A stretch of DNA of 64,000 nt from the NCBI RefSeq assembly GCF_000566685.1, contig NZ_AZQN01000004.1, forward strand, positions 248,001-312,000, in the 5' to 3' direction. Position numbers and translations under genes: made by a program. Below the pieces are notes generated by a model. That model saw only the letters and a program-made list of their open reading frames with translations, made no database searches and was not told where the DNA came from. Source of the stretch: Dyadobacter tibetensis Y620-1. Its GTDB lineage: Bacteria; Bacteroidota; Bacteroidia; Cytophagales; Spirosomataceae. Positions 36,510 through 46,314 of this stretch are shown here, piece by piece. The first letter of the stretch is position 1. Every line of letters starts with the position of its first letter.

Positions 36510-39500
36510 ATGCTCCTCAGGCTTCCGGTTTCCATCCTCGTACCTGTCGTCTTGGTTTTCCTTGCCGCTGTCCATCCGTTAATGGGAAATATTAATGAGG
36601 GAGCAACGGATTCTGACTATATCATCACCAAAAGAGTGCTATCAATAGAAAGTGGTCTGGCTTCCCACGAAGTTTTTTGCGGTTTACAAGACTCTTTAGG
36701 TTTTTTGTGGTTAGGTACCCGCAACGGATTGAATCGTTATGATGGAGAAAACATGCTGCTGTTCACAAAGCAACGGAAGCAGCTACAGGATAATAAGATC
36801 GTACAGCTGGCCTATGATGGATCACGTCAATTGTTTATCGAATATGGCAATACGGGGTTTCAGCTCACTACCAATGGCAAAGTCGATGTCATGGATGTCA
36901 TTACCCATAAGGTAAAAACACTTTCCCAGGCTTTCCCCAACCTACCCTTCCAGGAAAATGATGTCTATTGGATCGCGAATGACGGGACTGATGAAGTTTG
37001 CTTTATGACCAGCTCTCCATATCGGTTATGGAAATATTCAAACAAAAATGGCTTCCGACTCCATTTGGAAATGAAAGAATGGGATAAGATTAGATTAAAT
37101 AGTGACTACCGGACGACTGGTTCCATGTGTACTTTCCAACAAGGAATGGCCATTATAAAGCTAAATAATCAGGAAAAACAATACTTTGTTTCTGGAAACG
37201 ATGTCGTCAGCTACCGTCAAAATAATGTATTGCGCTCCTTACCTATTGCATTTCCAGATAAAAATAAGGCCTTTATTACCTACAATACCTTTATGAATCC
37301 AGATGCATTTGTGGTGGGTGAGGTAACAAAGAATGGCGAGGTGTCGACAGTCAGAAATCTGCAAAAATATCACCTCAGCGAAGTAATAGGAAGGTATTGG
37401 TTTCAGGCAGGGACAGCCACAGATGGTGCTGCATCCTTCTTCTATAATGCGAATGAAGCACTTTATATCTGGAACAAAAGGGCCTTTTTGAAGGTGTTGG
37501 ACAAATCGGAATTAAAAGGATTCGAGAATTTAGCTGTTTACAAGCTTTTTCCCGACGGGTTAGGGAACCTGTGGCTGTGCACTTCCTTAGGTTTAATTCA
37601 GTTAACCCTTAAAAGAAACCGGTTCAAACATTATTTCACCACCAGACAGCAAACCCTACAAGCTAATAATCAGGTAAGGGGGATCTACGCAGAGCCTTCA
37701 GGTAAGATACTGGCGAATATCTGGACGGATACCTTTCAGCAAGACGGTTCATCCATCCAGATGGTCAGACACGATGCAATTAATTATGCATTGGTGAAGC
37801 ACAATTCCAAATTATACTCGGGAGGAGTAAAGCTAACAATTTACGATGAGCAAAATCATCAGGTCCGGTTAACTCCTGCCAAGGCCGGTTCAGAAATTTG
37901 GTCCATGCTATCTCTAAACGATAGCCTTTTGCTATTGGGCAGAACCTATGGTTTCAGTTTGTATAATTCCCGTTCAAATCGCTTGGATTCACTCCCATTT
38001 GAAAAACATAACACGCCTGTTGCACAGTTTGTTTATCGGCTCTTCAGGGACAAAAAAAATAATATATGGGCCGTAGCGGAGAATGGATTATTCCAACTTC
38101 AATTTTCTCCCCTTCCCCAGCTTTCTACCTCTCTCGCTAGCCAATGGAAAGTTGAAAGCCTGCGGTCAGGTTTCCTCCAAAGCCTGATTTTAATGGATGC
38201 TTATCGGGAGGACAATGGGACTTTTTGGCTGGCTACCAACGGAGAAGGTCTTTATCGCTGGGATCCTTTAACAAATGCAATAAAGCAGTTCAATATTACT
38301 GCAGGATTTCCATCCGATGTCTTGTATAGAATTGAGTCGGATACTTTTGGCAACCTTTGGATTAGTTCAGACTATGGACTTATCCGCTTCAATTTGAATG
38401 ATTTTTCTGTCAACACCTATACGACCATTGACGGTATTTCTCATAATGAGTTTAACCGTACTTCCTCATTTAGTTCCTCCGATGGAATGCTTTATTTTGG
38501 TGGGTTGAACGGGATAAATGCCTTCCACCCGGCCGACTTCCGCTCAGACAAACTGGCAATGGAAGTGCCATTTCAAATCATTTCGTTTAATCAGTTCGTA
38601 GGATCCCGCAATGAGTTGATCGATAGAACAACTGAATTACTGAATAGCCCATCCATTATTCTTGAACCTGCCGACAAATTCTTCACCCTCGACTTTCAAC
38701 TACTGGATTTCACCAAGAATGAAGGTCATCGGTATGCCTATAAAATTGCAGGAGTTGACGAAAGCTGGAATTATATAAATGAGAACTCGGTTCGAATCAG
38801 CGGACTTCCTTATGGTAAATATACACTAAGAATAAAAGCCCAGAACCGGGAAGGAGTCTGGAACAAAATCGAGTTAAGCATTCCAATTACCGTTTTAAAA
38901 CCCCTGTATCTTCATTGGGGCTTTATTTTGCCCGCTACCTTGGCATTTCTACTGGCCATATATGTTTCGATACAGTTAAGAATAAGAAAATTGGCTCGCG
39001 ACAAAAAGAAATTGGAAGCAACGGTGGAGGAACGTACTACTCAATTGAAAAAATCTCTTAGCGAACAATCTGCTCTTCTATCCGAGAAAGATGTTCTCAT
39101 GAAGGAAATTCATCATCGAGTTAAAAATAATTTACAGGTTATTTCCGGCCTTCTGGAACTACAAAGTAAAACCTTAGCCGACAGCTCTGCCAGAGAAGCA
39201 TTGCGTGAGGGTCGCAATCGTGTTCGAAGTATTGCATTGATACATCAGAATTTGTATCAATTCGAAAATTTAAGCAGCATTGATTTAAAACGATTTGTCA
39301 CCGACTTGTGCTGTCAGGTACAAAGCATCTATACCCCTACTAAGACCGTGGCCGTGGAAGTGCATATTACCGAATTGCACCTGGATATAGACTCAGGGGT
39401 ACCCGTTGGATTAATTTTGACTGAACTCCTGTCCAACTCCTTTAAATATGCCTTCAATGAGGTAAGGGAAGGTAATATCATCATTAAAATTGAAACGATT

Positions 39501-39707
39501 GAAGAAGGAAGATTTTTATTAACCTATTCCGATAATGGACCAGGCTTACCCCCTGACGATGAGCTTGCCAAAACAAAAACGCTAGGCCTTCAGTTGATTA
39601 ATGATTTAACCAGGCAAATTGGGGGCCATGTGCAATATGCTACGAAACAGGGGGCCTTCTTTTCTATTATCTTTACTAATCGCGATCTACGGAAGCTTGA
39701 AGACTGA
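36510..39707 (+). CDS. Reg_prop/Y_Y_Y periplasmic sensor histidine kinase (HisKA_2 type)
   Basis: This 1065-residue inner-membrane kinase has an N-terminal signal or anchor (SILVPVVLVFLAAVHPLMG). A large periplasmic two-component propeller follows with Reg_prop repeats (DSLGFLWLGTRNGLNRYDG, FGNLWISSDYGLIRF), then a Y_Y_Y domain (YKIAGVDESWNYIN, YGKYTLRIKAQN). A membrane helix lies at about 796-825 (WGFILPATLAFLLAIYVSI). The phosphoacceptor block MKEIHHRVKNNLQVISGL near residue 865 is of the HisKA_2 type, and a HATPase domain follows (LTELLSNSFKYAF, YSDNGPGL). The ectodomain type is the one used by hybrid sensors for oligosaccharides. The LytTR regulator starts 6 bp downstream and is the cognate partner. 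Confidence 0.92.
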   Translation: MLLRLPVSILVPVVLVFLAAVHPLMGNINEGATDSDYIITKRVLSIESGLASHEVFCGLQDSLGFLWLGTRNGLNRYDGENMLLFTKQRKQLQDNKIVQLAYDGSRQLFIEYGNTGFQLTTNGKVDVMDVITHKVKTLSQAFPNLPFQENDVYWIANDGTDEVCFMTSSPYRLWKYSNKNGFRLHLEMKEWDKIRLNSDYRTTGSMCTFQQGMAIIKLNNQEKQYFVSGNDVVSYRQNNVLRSLPIAFPDKNKAFITYNTFMNPDAFVVGEVTKNGEVSTVRNLQKYHLSEVIGRYWFQAGTATDGAASFFYNANEALYIWNKRAFLKVLDKSELKGFENLAVYKLFPDGLGNLWLCTSLGLIQLTLKRNRFKHYFTTRQQTLQANNQVRGIYAEPSGKILANIWTDTFQQDGSSIQMVRHDAINYALVKHNSKLYSGGVKLTIYDEQNHQVRLTPAKAGSEIWSMLSLNDSLLLLGRTYGFSLYNSRSNRLDSLPFEKHNTPVAQFVYRLFRDKKNNIWAVAENGLFQLQFSPLPQLSTSLASQWKVESLRSGFLQSLILMDAYREDNGTFWLATNGEGLYRWDPLTNAIKQFNITAGFPSDVLYRIESDTFGNLWISSDYGLIRFNLNDFSVNTYTTIDGISHNEFNRTSSFSSSDGMLYFGGLNGINAFHPADFRSDKLAMEVPFQIISFNQFVGSRNELIDRTTELLNSPSIILEPADKFFTLDFQLLDFTKNEGHRYAYKIAGVDESWNYINENSVRISGLPYGKYTLRIKAQNREGVWNKIELSIPITVLKPLYLHWGFILPATLAFLLAIYVSIQLRIRKLARDKKKLEATVEERTTQLKKSLSEQSALLSEKDVLMKEIHHRVKNNLQVISGLLELQSKTLADSSAREALREGRNRVRSIALIHQNLYQFENLSSIDLKRFVTDLCCQVQSIYTPTKTVAVEVHITELHLDIDSGVPVGLILTELLSNSFKYAFNEVREGNIIIKIETIEEGRFLLTYSDNGPGLPPDDELAKTKTLGLQLINDLTRQIGGHVQYATKQGAFFSIIFTNRDLRKLED

Positions 39708-39713
39708 ACCCTC

Positions 39714-40463
39714 ATGGCAGCTATAAAAATTGGAATAATAGAAGATGAACTCGTCATTGCACGAACCATCCTAAGCACGCTTGAAGAGCTGGGTTATACA
39801 CCCTGTGGTCCGGCTATAAGTTATACAGAAGCTCTGGATATGTTTGAAAGTCAAAAGCCGGAACTTGTACTTCTTGATATTCAGCTGGCTGGACGGAAGG
39901 ACGGCTTCGACGTAGCGGAAAAAATCAACGAGACGTATAGGATCCCTTTCATTTTTCTCACCGCAAATAGCGATTTTGATACCATCGACCGTGCCAAAAA
40001 ATTGAAACCTCATGCCTTTATTGTGAAACCTTTCAACAAAGAAGAGTTGTATGCGGCAATAGAGATAGCCTTGACGACTTTCAATGGAGGTCCAGTCGGT
40101 TCAAGGTCCGAAAGTGAGGTAGCCTCCAGAGTCAGCCGCAACTTCATGTTTGTTAAAGATGGCTATGTTTTCCGGAAAATATTCTTTGACGAATTGATTT
40201 ATCTGGAGAGCGAAGCCAACTATGTTCTCCTCCATTTGAAATCTCCAAAACGAGTAATGGTACGATCCACCATTAACGACTTTACCAACCAACTACCATC
40301 AGACCAATTTCTTAGAATCCACCGCCGTTTTTCTGTCAACCTCGACTATATTGAAGAAGTTTTCCCTAACGAATTATCCTTGCATGGCTCCCAGCTCCCC
40401 ATTGGAAAATCTTATCGAGATGTACTTCTGAAGATACTGGGAATAAAGTGGAATCAAGGATGA
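39714..40463 (+). CDS. LytTR-type response regulator
   Basis: This 249-residue protein has a receiver domain with acidic residues IIEDE, phosphoacceptor Asp55 in LVLLDIQ, Thr in FLTAN and Lys in FIVKPFN. A C-terminal LytTR DNA-binding domain follows (DELIYLESEANYVLLHL, FLRIHRRFSVNLDYI). It lies 6 bp after the Reg_prop kinase gene, so the pair is one operon. Target genes are not evident nearby. Confidence 0.93.
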   Translation: MAAIKIGIIEDELVIARTILSTLEELGYTPCGPAISYTEALDMFESQKPELVLLDIQLAGRKDGFDVAEKINETYRIPFIFLTANSDFDTIDRAKKLKPHAFIVKPFNKEELYAAIEIALTTFNGGPVGSRSESEVASRVSRNFMFVKDGYVFRKIFFDELIYLESEANYVLLHLKSPKRVMVRSTINDFTNQLPSDQFLRIHRRFSVNLDYIEEVFPNELSLHGSQLPIGKSYRDVLLKILGIKWNQG

Positions 40464-40720
40464 AGCTTGAGGACAAAATCCGTTTATAACCCTATTTTCT
40501 GCAGACATAATTCCCAGCTCTTCCTGCCCTTTGGAGGAATTCACCGGTATCTTAGTAATTCCCTAAGTTGGCAAGTTTCATCCCTGCTCAGCTGCGTTCG
40601 TCACTTTTATTTCTCTGTTGTTTTGCTTTGATCCATTTTTGATGAGTCAAAAGATGATTCAATCAGAAAGATTATACACCTTAAGTATACCAATATAATA
40701 ACCTTAAACCTATACTATTC

Positions 40721-41386
40721 ATGAGTCTAAGATTAAACGACCTAGCTCCTGATTTCCATGCCGAAACCACCCAGGGGCCAATTGATTTTCACAACTGGAT
40801 AGGAGATGCCTGGGCCATTCTTTTTTCTCACCCTAAGGATTTCACTCCCGTATGTACTACCGAGTTAGGGTATATGGCAAAATTAGCTTCTGAGTTTCAG
40901 CAAAGAAACTGCAAGGTTATCGGATTAAGCGTGGATCCGGTGGAGAGTCATTTGAAATGGGAGCAAGATATTGAAGAAACACAGGGCTATAAAGTTAATT
41001 ATCCTATGATTGGCGATCCCGATCTGACCATTGCAAAACTTTACGACATGCTGCCAGCAGAGGAGCCTGGAACTTCAGAAGGGAGAACCGCTGCTACCAA
41101 CCAAACGGTTCGGTCTGTTTTTATCATAGGGCCAGACAAGAAAATCAAGTTAAATCTTACCTATCCGATGACTACCGGACGTAACTTTTACGAAATACTC
41201 CGTGTTCTGGACTCCATGCAACTTACTGCGCAACACAAGGTAGCGACACCCGTCAACTGGAATCCTGGAGAGGATGTCATTATCGTTCCTGCTGTTTCAG
41301 ATGTGGAGGCTCAGGAAAAATATCCGGAGGGCTGGACTACCCTCAAACCCTATCTACGTATAATTCCCCAAGCAGCCATTAAATAG
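40721..41386 (+). CDS. 1-Cys peroxiredoxin (Prx6 type)
   Basis: This 221-residue protein contains the peroxidatic Cys45 in the motif FSHPKDFTPVCTTELG. It also has RSVFIIGPDKKIKLNLTYP with the Prx6-type C-terminal extension (TPVNWNPGEDVIIVPAVSD, GWTTLKPYLR). Prx6-type enzymes reduce hydrogen peroxide and organic hydroperoxides in the cytosol using an external thiol. The following FAD oxidoreductase (183 bp downstream, same strand) could belong to the same stress response, but a shared transcript is not shown. Confidence 0.93.
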   Translation: MSLRLNDLAPDFHAETTQGPIDFHNWIGDAWAILFSHPKDFTPVCTTELGYMAKLASEFQQRNCKVIGLSVDPVESHLKWEQDIEETQGYKVNYPMIGDPDLTIAKLYDMLPAEEPGTSEGRTAATNQTVRSVFIIGPDKKIKLNLTYPMTTGRNFYEILRVLDSMQLTAQHKVATPVNWNPGEDVIIVPAVSDVEAQEKYPEGWTTLKPYLRIIPQAAIK

Positions 41387-41569
41387 TTTATCAAAAGGGG
41401 TTTACTCACTAAAATAAAACGAGGGCCAGATTCTATTAAACCCAGAAAAATCGGTAATCATACGGCAATTCGTATCTGATTTTCTAAAAAACAGTCTGAC
41501 CATAACAATGCTAATGCAGATCTTCGGCTAGGCACCTCTACCATTTTTAAAACATATTCTAATATTAGT

Positions 41570-42718
41570 ATGAGCGCAAAATTACGGGTACTGGTACTGG
41601 GTGCGGGTTTCGGAGGACTGGAACTCAGTACAATCCTTTCCGAAAAATTAGGAGACCAATTAGATCTGACACTTATTGACCAAAGCGACTCCTTTTTCTT
41701 CGGATTTTCAAAGTTCGATGTCATGTTCAATCGAAAGTCGTCTGAAGGCGTGCGTATTCATTACAAAAATATTAATAAGCCAGGAGTCAGATTCATATGT
41801 AAAACAATCTCCCGGATCGATCCCATACTAAGGCGGATCCACACCTCTGATGAGTCCATCTACGAGGCGGATATTTTGGTCGTAGCACTCGGAGCAGATT
41901 ATGATATCGGTGCCACCCCCGGTCTTGCAACTGGTGGTAACGAATTTTATTCTTTCGAGGGAGCATTACGTCTGAGGGAAGCCCTCCCCCATTTCTCAAG
42001 CGGAAATGTAATTATCGGAGTTTGCTCAGCACCCTTCAAATGTCCCCCCGCCCCAAGTGAAGCGGCCCTGCTCATGCATGACTATCTGGTCCACCGGCGA
42101 ATAAGACAGAGATGCACCATTAGCCTGGTCATGCCATTCGGATTGCCCATTCCACCCTCTCCCGACACATCACTTGCCTTAATAGATGAATTTTCCAGGT
42201 GTAATATCCGCTATATTCCCAAACACGTAGTAAAATCTATAGATCCGGAAAGCAGTACAGCTATTCTTGACGATGGTCAACAGTTACCATTCGATCTTTT
42301 TCTAGGCATCCCAAAACATTGCGCACCAAATGTGGTGTTAGAAAGTGGAATGACTGTCAACGGATGGATACCAGTGTCCAAAACTAATTTCATGACTCAA
42401 TATCCGGGGGTATATGCCATTGGAGATGTCACTAGCGTAGGAACACCTAAAGCGGGAGTGTTTGCGGAAGGTGCGGCGAAAGTCGCTGCTGCATCCATCA
42501 TTGCCGAGTTTGAACAGGGGCAGATGCCGGAACCTTATCAGGGAAACGGTATTTGCTATATCGAATTTGGAGAAGGGCGCGTCGGGAAGGTCAGTGTAAA
42601 CTTTTTCTCAGGACCTAAACCTTCCGGAACGTATACGCCTGCATCTACTTCCATCGCCGCCGATAAGGACTATTTTGGATCCAGTCGTTTAAAGCGCTGG
42701 TTCGGAACATCTTCATGA
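41570..42718 (+). CDS. SQR-like FAD-dependent oxidoreductase
   Basis: This 382-residue flavoprotein begins with the FAD motif VLVLGAGFGGLELS. VVALGAD follows, then the sulfide:quinone-oxidoreductase/flavocytochrome-c-type block GVCSAPFKCPPAPSEAA, whose two Cys residues could form the redox centre. A second FAD motif is GVYAIGDVTSVGTPKAG. No membrane helix is seen, so it is soluble or peripheral. Oxidation of sulfide or polysulfide is plausible, but the residues of a true SQR cannot all be checked by eye. A small gene follows after 41 bp on the same strand. Confidence 0.82.
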   Translation: MSAKLRVLVLGAGFGGLELSTILSEKLGDQLDLTLIDQSDSFFFGFSKFDVMFNRKSSEGVRIHYKNINKPGVRFICKTISRIDPILRRIHTSDESIYEADILVVALGADYDIGATPGLATGGNEFYSFEGALRLREALPHFSSGNVIIGVCSAPFKCPPAPSEAALLMHDYLVHRRIRQRCTISLVMPFGLPIPPSPDTSLALIDEFSRCNIRYIPKHVVKSIDPESSTAILDDGQQLPFDLFLGIPKHCAPNVVLESGMTVNGWIPVSKTNFMTQYPGVYAIGDVTSVGTPKAGVFAEGAAKVAAASIIAEFEQGQMPEPYQGNGICYIEFGEGRVGKVSVNFFSGPKPSGTYTPASTSIAADKDYFGSSRLKRWFGTSS

Positions 42719-42759
42719 GTAAATTACTATTAAACCGTCAACCTATAAATATCTAAATA

Positions 42760-43029
42760 ATGCCTACCTACCTAGTTGAAATCCCTCATTCAGAGAAAGT
42801 CTCGGATTGTATGCATGTAATCAATGTTTTTTTGTCCTCAGGGTCTCATGTTATCTCCAAAGCACATTGGGGATGCAAGGACGGGGTCCATAAGTTATGG
42901 TTCATTTACGACTTTGATGATAAAGAGCAGGCCTTACGCTCTATTCCTGCCCTCATGCGCGCAGATGCAACCATTGTGGAGCTTAATCAGTTTCGCGTCG
43001 AGGACGTGAGGCAGTATGCCCAGGAATGA
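42760..43029 (+). CDS. Small conserved-looking protein, possibly ferredoxin-like fold
   Basis: This 89-residue protein (MPTYLVEIPHSEKVSDCMHV start) has an alternating strand-helix pattern suggestive of an alpha/beta ferredoxin-like fold. It has two Cys (in SDCMH and HWGCKDG) and several His. I do not recognise the family. It follows the SQR-like gene by 41 bp and is probably in the same operon, so it may act with that flavoprotein, for example in sulfur handling or electron transfer (inference). Confidence 0.65.
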   Translation: MPTYLVEIPHSEKVSDCMHVINVFLSSGSHVISKAHWGCKDGVHKLWFIYDFDDKEQALRSIPALMRADATIVELNQFRVEDVRQYAQE

Positions 43030-43206
43030 TTAATAAGATAGTACTTAGATTCTCCTGACATTTGGACATGTAAAAGCACCTTGCTCAAAAATTGCATGTG
43101 TCCCATTATTTGCTACAGACCACTCACAATATATATATTTTATATCAGGACATCCATACCGCCTCTTCCTTCACTTGCGACTCTCTAAAATATAAAATAC
43201 AACGTA

Positions 43207-46200
43207 ATGAAGACCATTCACCCTACCACAATTCAAACGGCTTCAACTTACCTTAAGCAGCTATTATCTATTTTACTATTGCTCTTAAGTTTGGTTAATT
43301 CATCTGCGCAAACCACCTCATGGCACGGAAGCAGTGATAATGACTGGCATAACGGAGCCAACTGGACCGCAGGCGTTCCTAATGCAAACTTGAGCGCCGT
43401 CATCGGAAAAGGGGCAATTTCACCGGTGATTGTAGAAAATAGTATAGCTCAGGCTAAATCTGTGCTTGTAGAATCGAACGCTACCCTGAATATTCAGCCG
43501 GAAGCAAGTTTGATAATTCACAGCAATGCTCCTTATAGCTCCCCTTTCCCCCTCACGGCAGGACTTTATAACAGAGGTACTATTCTCCATAGCGGTAATA
43601 TTTTCATAGGTTTAATTCCCAACACAGACAGAATATATGGTATCATTAATCAGGGCAGCCTAGTTATTGAACAAGCGGGCCATATGGCCATTGACCGGTA
43701 CTCTGATACAGGTATTTATAATGTTTCCAGCGCGATATTTACTAACAAGGGCACGCTCAATATTGGAAGTACCAACGCAATGGGCGTTCATGGAATATTC
43801 AATGAATCGTCCTTTAGTAATAATGGAGGTATAATTAATATTAATAACACCTCAATTGCAGCCATTCGAAACGTTCTAGGTAGTTTTTCAAATTCTGGCA
43901 ATATTACCCTTGGGGCAGTCGCCGGTGTAGGAACATTCGGTATACGCAACGATGCGACTTTCAACCATACAGCAGGAATCATCCAAATTGACCGAGCTAC
44001 TGAGGCTTCTATCTACCATGTGGCAGGTATCTTTAACAATACTTCCAATATCACGATCGCAACATTGGAGGCGACTAATAATATTCATGGCATTCTGAGT
44101 CAAAGTAGCTTCAATAATAATGCAGGTCATATTTGGATCAACAGAGCTTCACACAATGCTATTAGCCATGTGAATGGTACATTCAACAATCAAGCCAGTT
44201 TAACCATAGGTGCATTAGGAGCCATTGGAATCTATGGAATAAAAAACAATGGTATATTCAATAATAATGAAGGGGGAAAAATAAAAATAGACGACTGTAC
44301 CGAAACCGGAATTTACAATGCAACGGCAGGGATCCTGAATAATATGGACTTAATAACCATTGGATCGGACCGAAGGATGGGGGTATATGGGGTATTCAAC
44401 GAGGCCCAGGCTTATAATAAGGCTGGATCAATACTGATTAACCATGCCCATTTAGGGGCTATCCATAACGCATCAACGGGAGAGTTCTCCAACCAGGCAC
44501 TTATTAAAATAGGAGAAATTGAAACGGGTAAATTTGGAATCCGTAACGAGAAAACTTTTACTAACCTTGGTGGCGGTGAAATTTTTATTTACAAAGCGGA
44601 TGATATCTCTATCTACAACATAGCTGGCGGGGATTTCTCCAACGAAGGAAATATAAGTATTGAAGGCGGAGGAAGCATTGATTGGCGTCTGGATGGTATT
44701 CGAAATGATGGAAATTTTAAAAATAAAGATAATGCACAGATTAAAATCGATAATGTACCTGAGACAGGAATATATATTAATGGAGAAAATGCGGTATTTA
44801 ATAATGATGCCATGATTGCCATCGCCGGATTGGAAAACTCCCTGGAAATAAATACGGGTATCGATATACAGGAAGGAGAATTCCACAATAATGAAAGTGG
44901 CAGGATCCAAATAGATAATACCAAAAAGTTGGCTATAAGTCAGTCTGCCAATTCTGGGATCTTTTATAACTCAGGTGAGATAATTATCGGAGGATCGAAA
45001 AAAATCGGGGATGCAGGTATACGATCCCAAACCGAATTTCATAATGATGTGAAAGGAACGATCAAGATTAATCGTACCCAAGAAGAAGGTATACGTCACT
45101 ATAAAGGTCACTTTAAGAACTCTGGCACCTTAATTATTGGTGAATCTGTAGATGCAAATAAGTATGGAATCATAGCTTATTCTGGTCTGTTTTTGAATGA
45201 GTCGGGTGGGATGATAACCATCAACAATATCGGAAAGGGCGGGGTATATTTATTTGACAAATTTGAAAACTCCGGAACTTTACTCCTAGGTTCAGCATCC
45301 AATATTAACTATCCTCTCATCGGAAATTCTACAGGAATATTTACAAATAATTCAGGCGGAACTGTAAGGGGAACCGGGACCATTCAGGCATCCACTTCCC
45401 GGTTTGTTCATAACGGTGGTCATATATCACCTGGTTACTCCCCAGGCATAATGAGTTTCAACGGCAGTACAAACTTTAACAATAGCATCCTGAATATTGA
45501 AGTGAATGGTACAGATACAGAGGGTATTGATTTTGACCAAATTGTTGTTTCTGAAACCGCAACCTTGGGTGGTCATTTGAATGTATCTGTAGGTTATGCT
45601 CCTACAGACGGCGACGCTATTATCGTCTTAAGGGCGGCTTCAATTTCAGGTACGTTCGAGACGGTTGAATTGCCATCCGGCAACTGGTCAGTGGATTACA
45701 CCTCCACCGAGGTTAAACTGATCTATACCGATGCCCTGCCGGTGACTTTAGTCTCCTTCTCCACGCACAAAGAAGGGGCAAGTCTAAGACTGGAATGGCG
45801 CACAATTTCGGAAATGCATAATCAAGGATTTAGCATTGAACACAGTGCAGATGGGGTTCATTGGTACGAAATCGGATTTGTACCCGGGAAAGGTTCCGGT
45901 GCGCAGGTGGTAGACTATACCTTCGTAGATGAAAAACCCAGGAGTGGAAATAACTATTACCGCCTGAAGCAAATGGATGTCGATGGTAAAACACAGTACT
46001 CCCGGGTGAGACATATACATTATGAAAGCTCCGATTCAGATATAATAGTCTGGGTTGATGCCAGCCGCCATGTACATATTCTAACCAGAGATCTCTTCGA
46101 AAGGGTAACTGTTTCCAACCTTTACGGCCAGGTTTTGGCAAATTCGGAAGTAAACACTGTAGATTTGTCTCATGCCCCTGCCGGAATGTTACTTGCAAGG

Positions 46201-46248
46201 GTGCAAACAGTCCGAGGAATGCAAACCAAGAAATTTGTTCTAAGATAA
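43207..46248 (+). CDS. Secreted repeat-solenoid protein with T9SS sorting domain
   Basis: This 1013-residue protein has a signal peptide ending near NSSAQ and an N-terminal cap (DNDWHNGANWTAGVPN). About ten repeats of roughly 49-54 residues then run from residue 195 to 715. Each repeat has two half-units of the form GI.N...F.N..G.I.I and F.N.G.I.IG, for example GIRNDATFNHTAGIIQID. The regular Asn/Gly turns point to a parallel beta-helix. A linker (LPVTLVSFSTHKEGASLRLEW to YSRVRHIHY) and a T9SS-type C-terminus (VSNLYGQVLANSEVNTVDLS to KKFVLR) follow. It is probably a surface adhesin or released matrix protein. The repeats differ in sequence, so this is an old expansion. Confidence 0.85.
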   Translation: MKTIHPTTIQTASTYLKQLLSILLLLLSLVNSSAQTTSWHGSSDNDWHNGANWTAGVPNANLSAVIGKGAISPVIVENSIAQAKSVLVESNATLNIQPEASLIIHSNAPYSSPFPLTAGLYNRGTILHSGNIFIGLIPNTDRIYGIINQGSLVIEQAGHMAIDRYSDTGIYNVSSAIFTNKGTLNIGSTNAMGVHGIFNESSFSNNGGIININNTSIAAIRNVLGSFSNSGNITLGAVAGVGTFGIRNDATFNHTAGIIQIDRATEASIYHVAGIFNNTSNITIATLEATNNIHGILSQSSFNNNAGHIWINRASHNAISHVNGTFNNQASLTIGALGAIGIYGIKNNGIFNNNEGGKIKIDDCTETGIYNATAGILNNMDLITIGSDRRMGVYGVFNEAQAYNKAGSILINHAHLGAIHNASTGEFSNQALIKIGEIETGKFGIRNEKTFTNLGGGEIFIYKADDISIYNIAGGDFSNEGNISIEGGGSIDWRLDGIRNDGNFKNKDNAQIKIDNVPETGIYINGENAVFNNDAMIAIAGLENSLEINTGIDIQEGEFHNNESGRIQIDNTKKLAISQSANSGIFYNSGEIIIGGSKKIGDAGIRSQTEFHNDVKGTIKINRTQEEGIRHYKGHFKNSGTLIIGESVDANKYGIIAYSGLFLNESGGMITINNIGKGGVYLFDKFENSGTLLLGSASNINYPLIGNSTGIFTNNSGGTVRGTGTIQASTSRFVHNGGHISPGYSPGIMSFNGSTNFNNSILNIEVNGTDTEGIDFDQIVVSETATLGGHLNVSVGYAPTDGDAIIVLRAASISGTFETVELPSGNWSVDYTSTEVKLIYTDALPVTLVSFSTHKEGASLRLEWRTISEMHNQGFSIEHSADGVHWYEIGFVPGKGSGAQVVDYTFVDEKPRSGNNYYRLKQMDVDGKTQYSRVRHIHYESSDSDIIVWVDASRHVHILTRDLFERVTVSNLYGQVLANSEVNTVDLSHAPAGMLLARVQTVRGMQTKKFVLR

Positions 46249-46269
46249 GACCGCTTTCTTCCCCACAAA

Positions 46270-46297
46270 AAAGGGGAAGGCCTTAGCCTTCTCCTTT
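46270..46297. terminator. Bidirectional terminator between convergent genes
   Basis: AAAGGGGAAGGC pairs with GCCTTCTCCTTT (one wobble) around the loop CTTA. It sits between the stop of the solenoid gene (46248) and that of the polyol dehydrogenase gene (46315). A-rich bases precede it, so it suits minus-strand termination best. Confidence 0.65.
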
Positions 46298-46314
46298 CCT
46301 TCAGTTTACCATCC

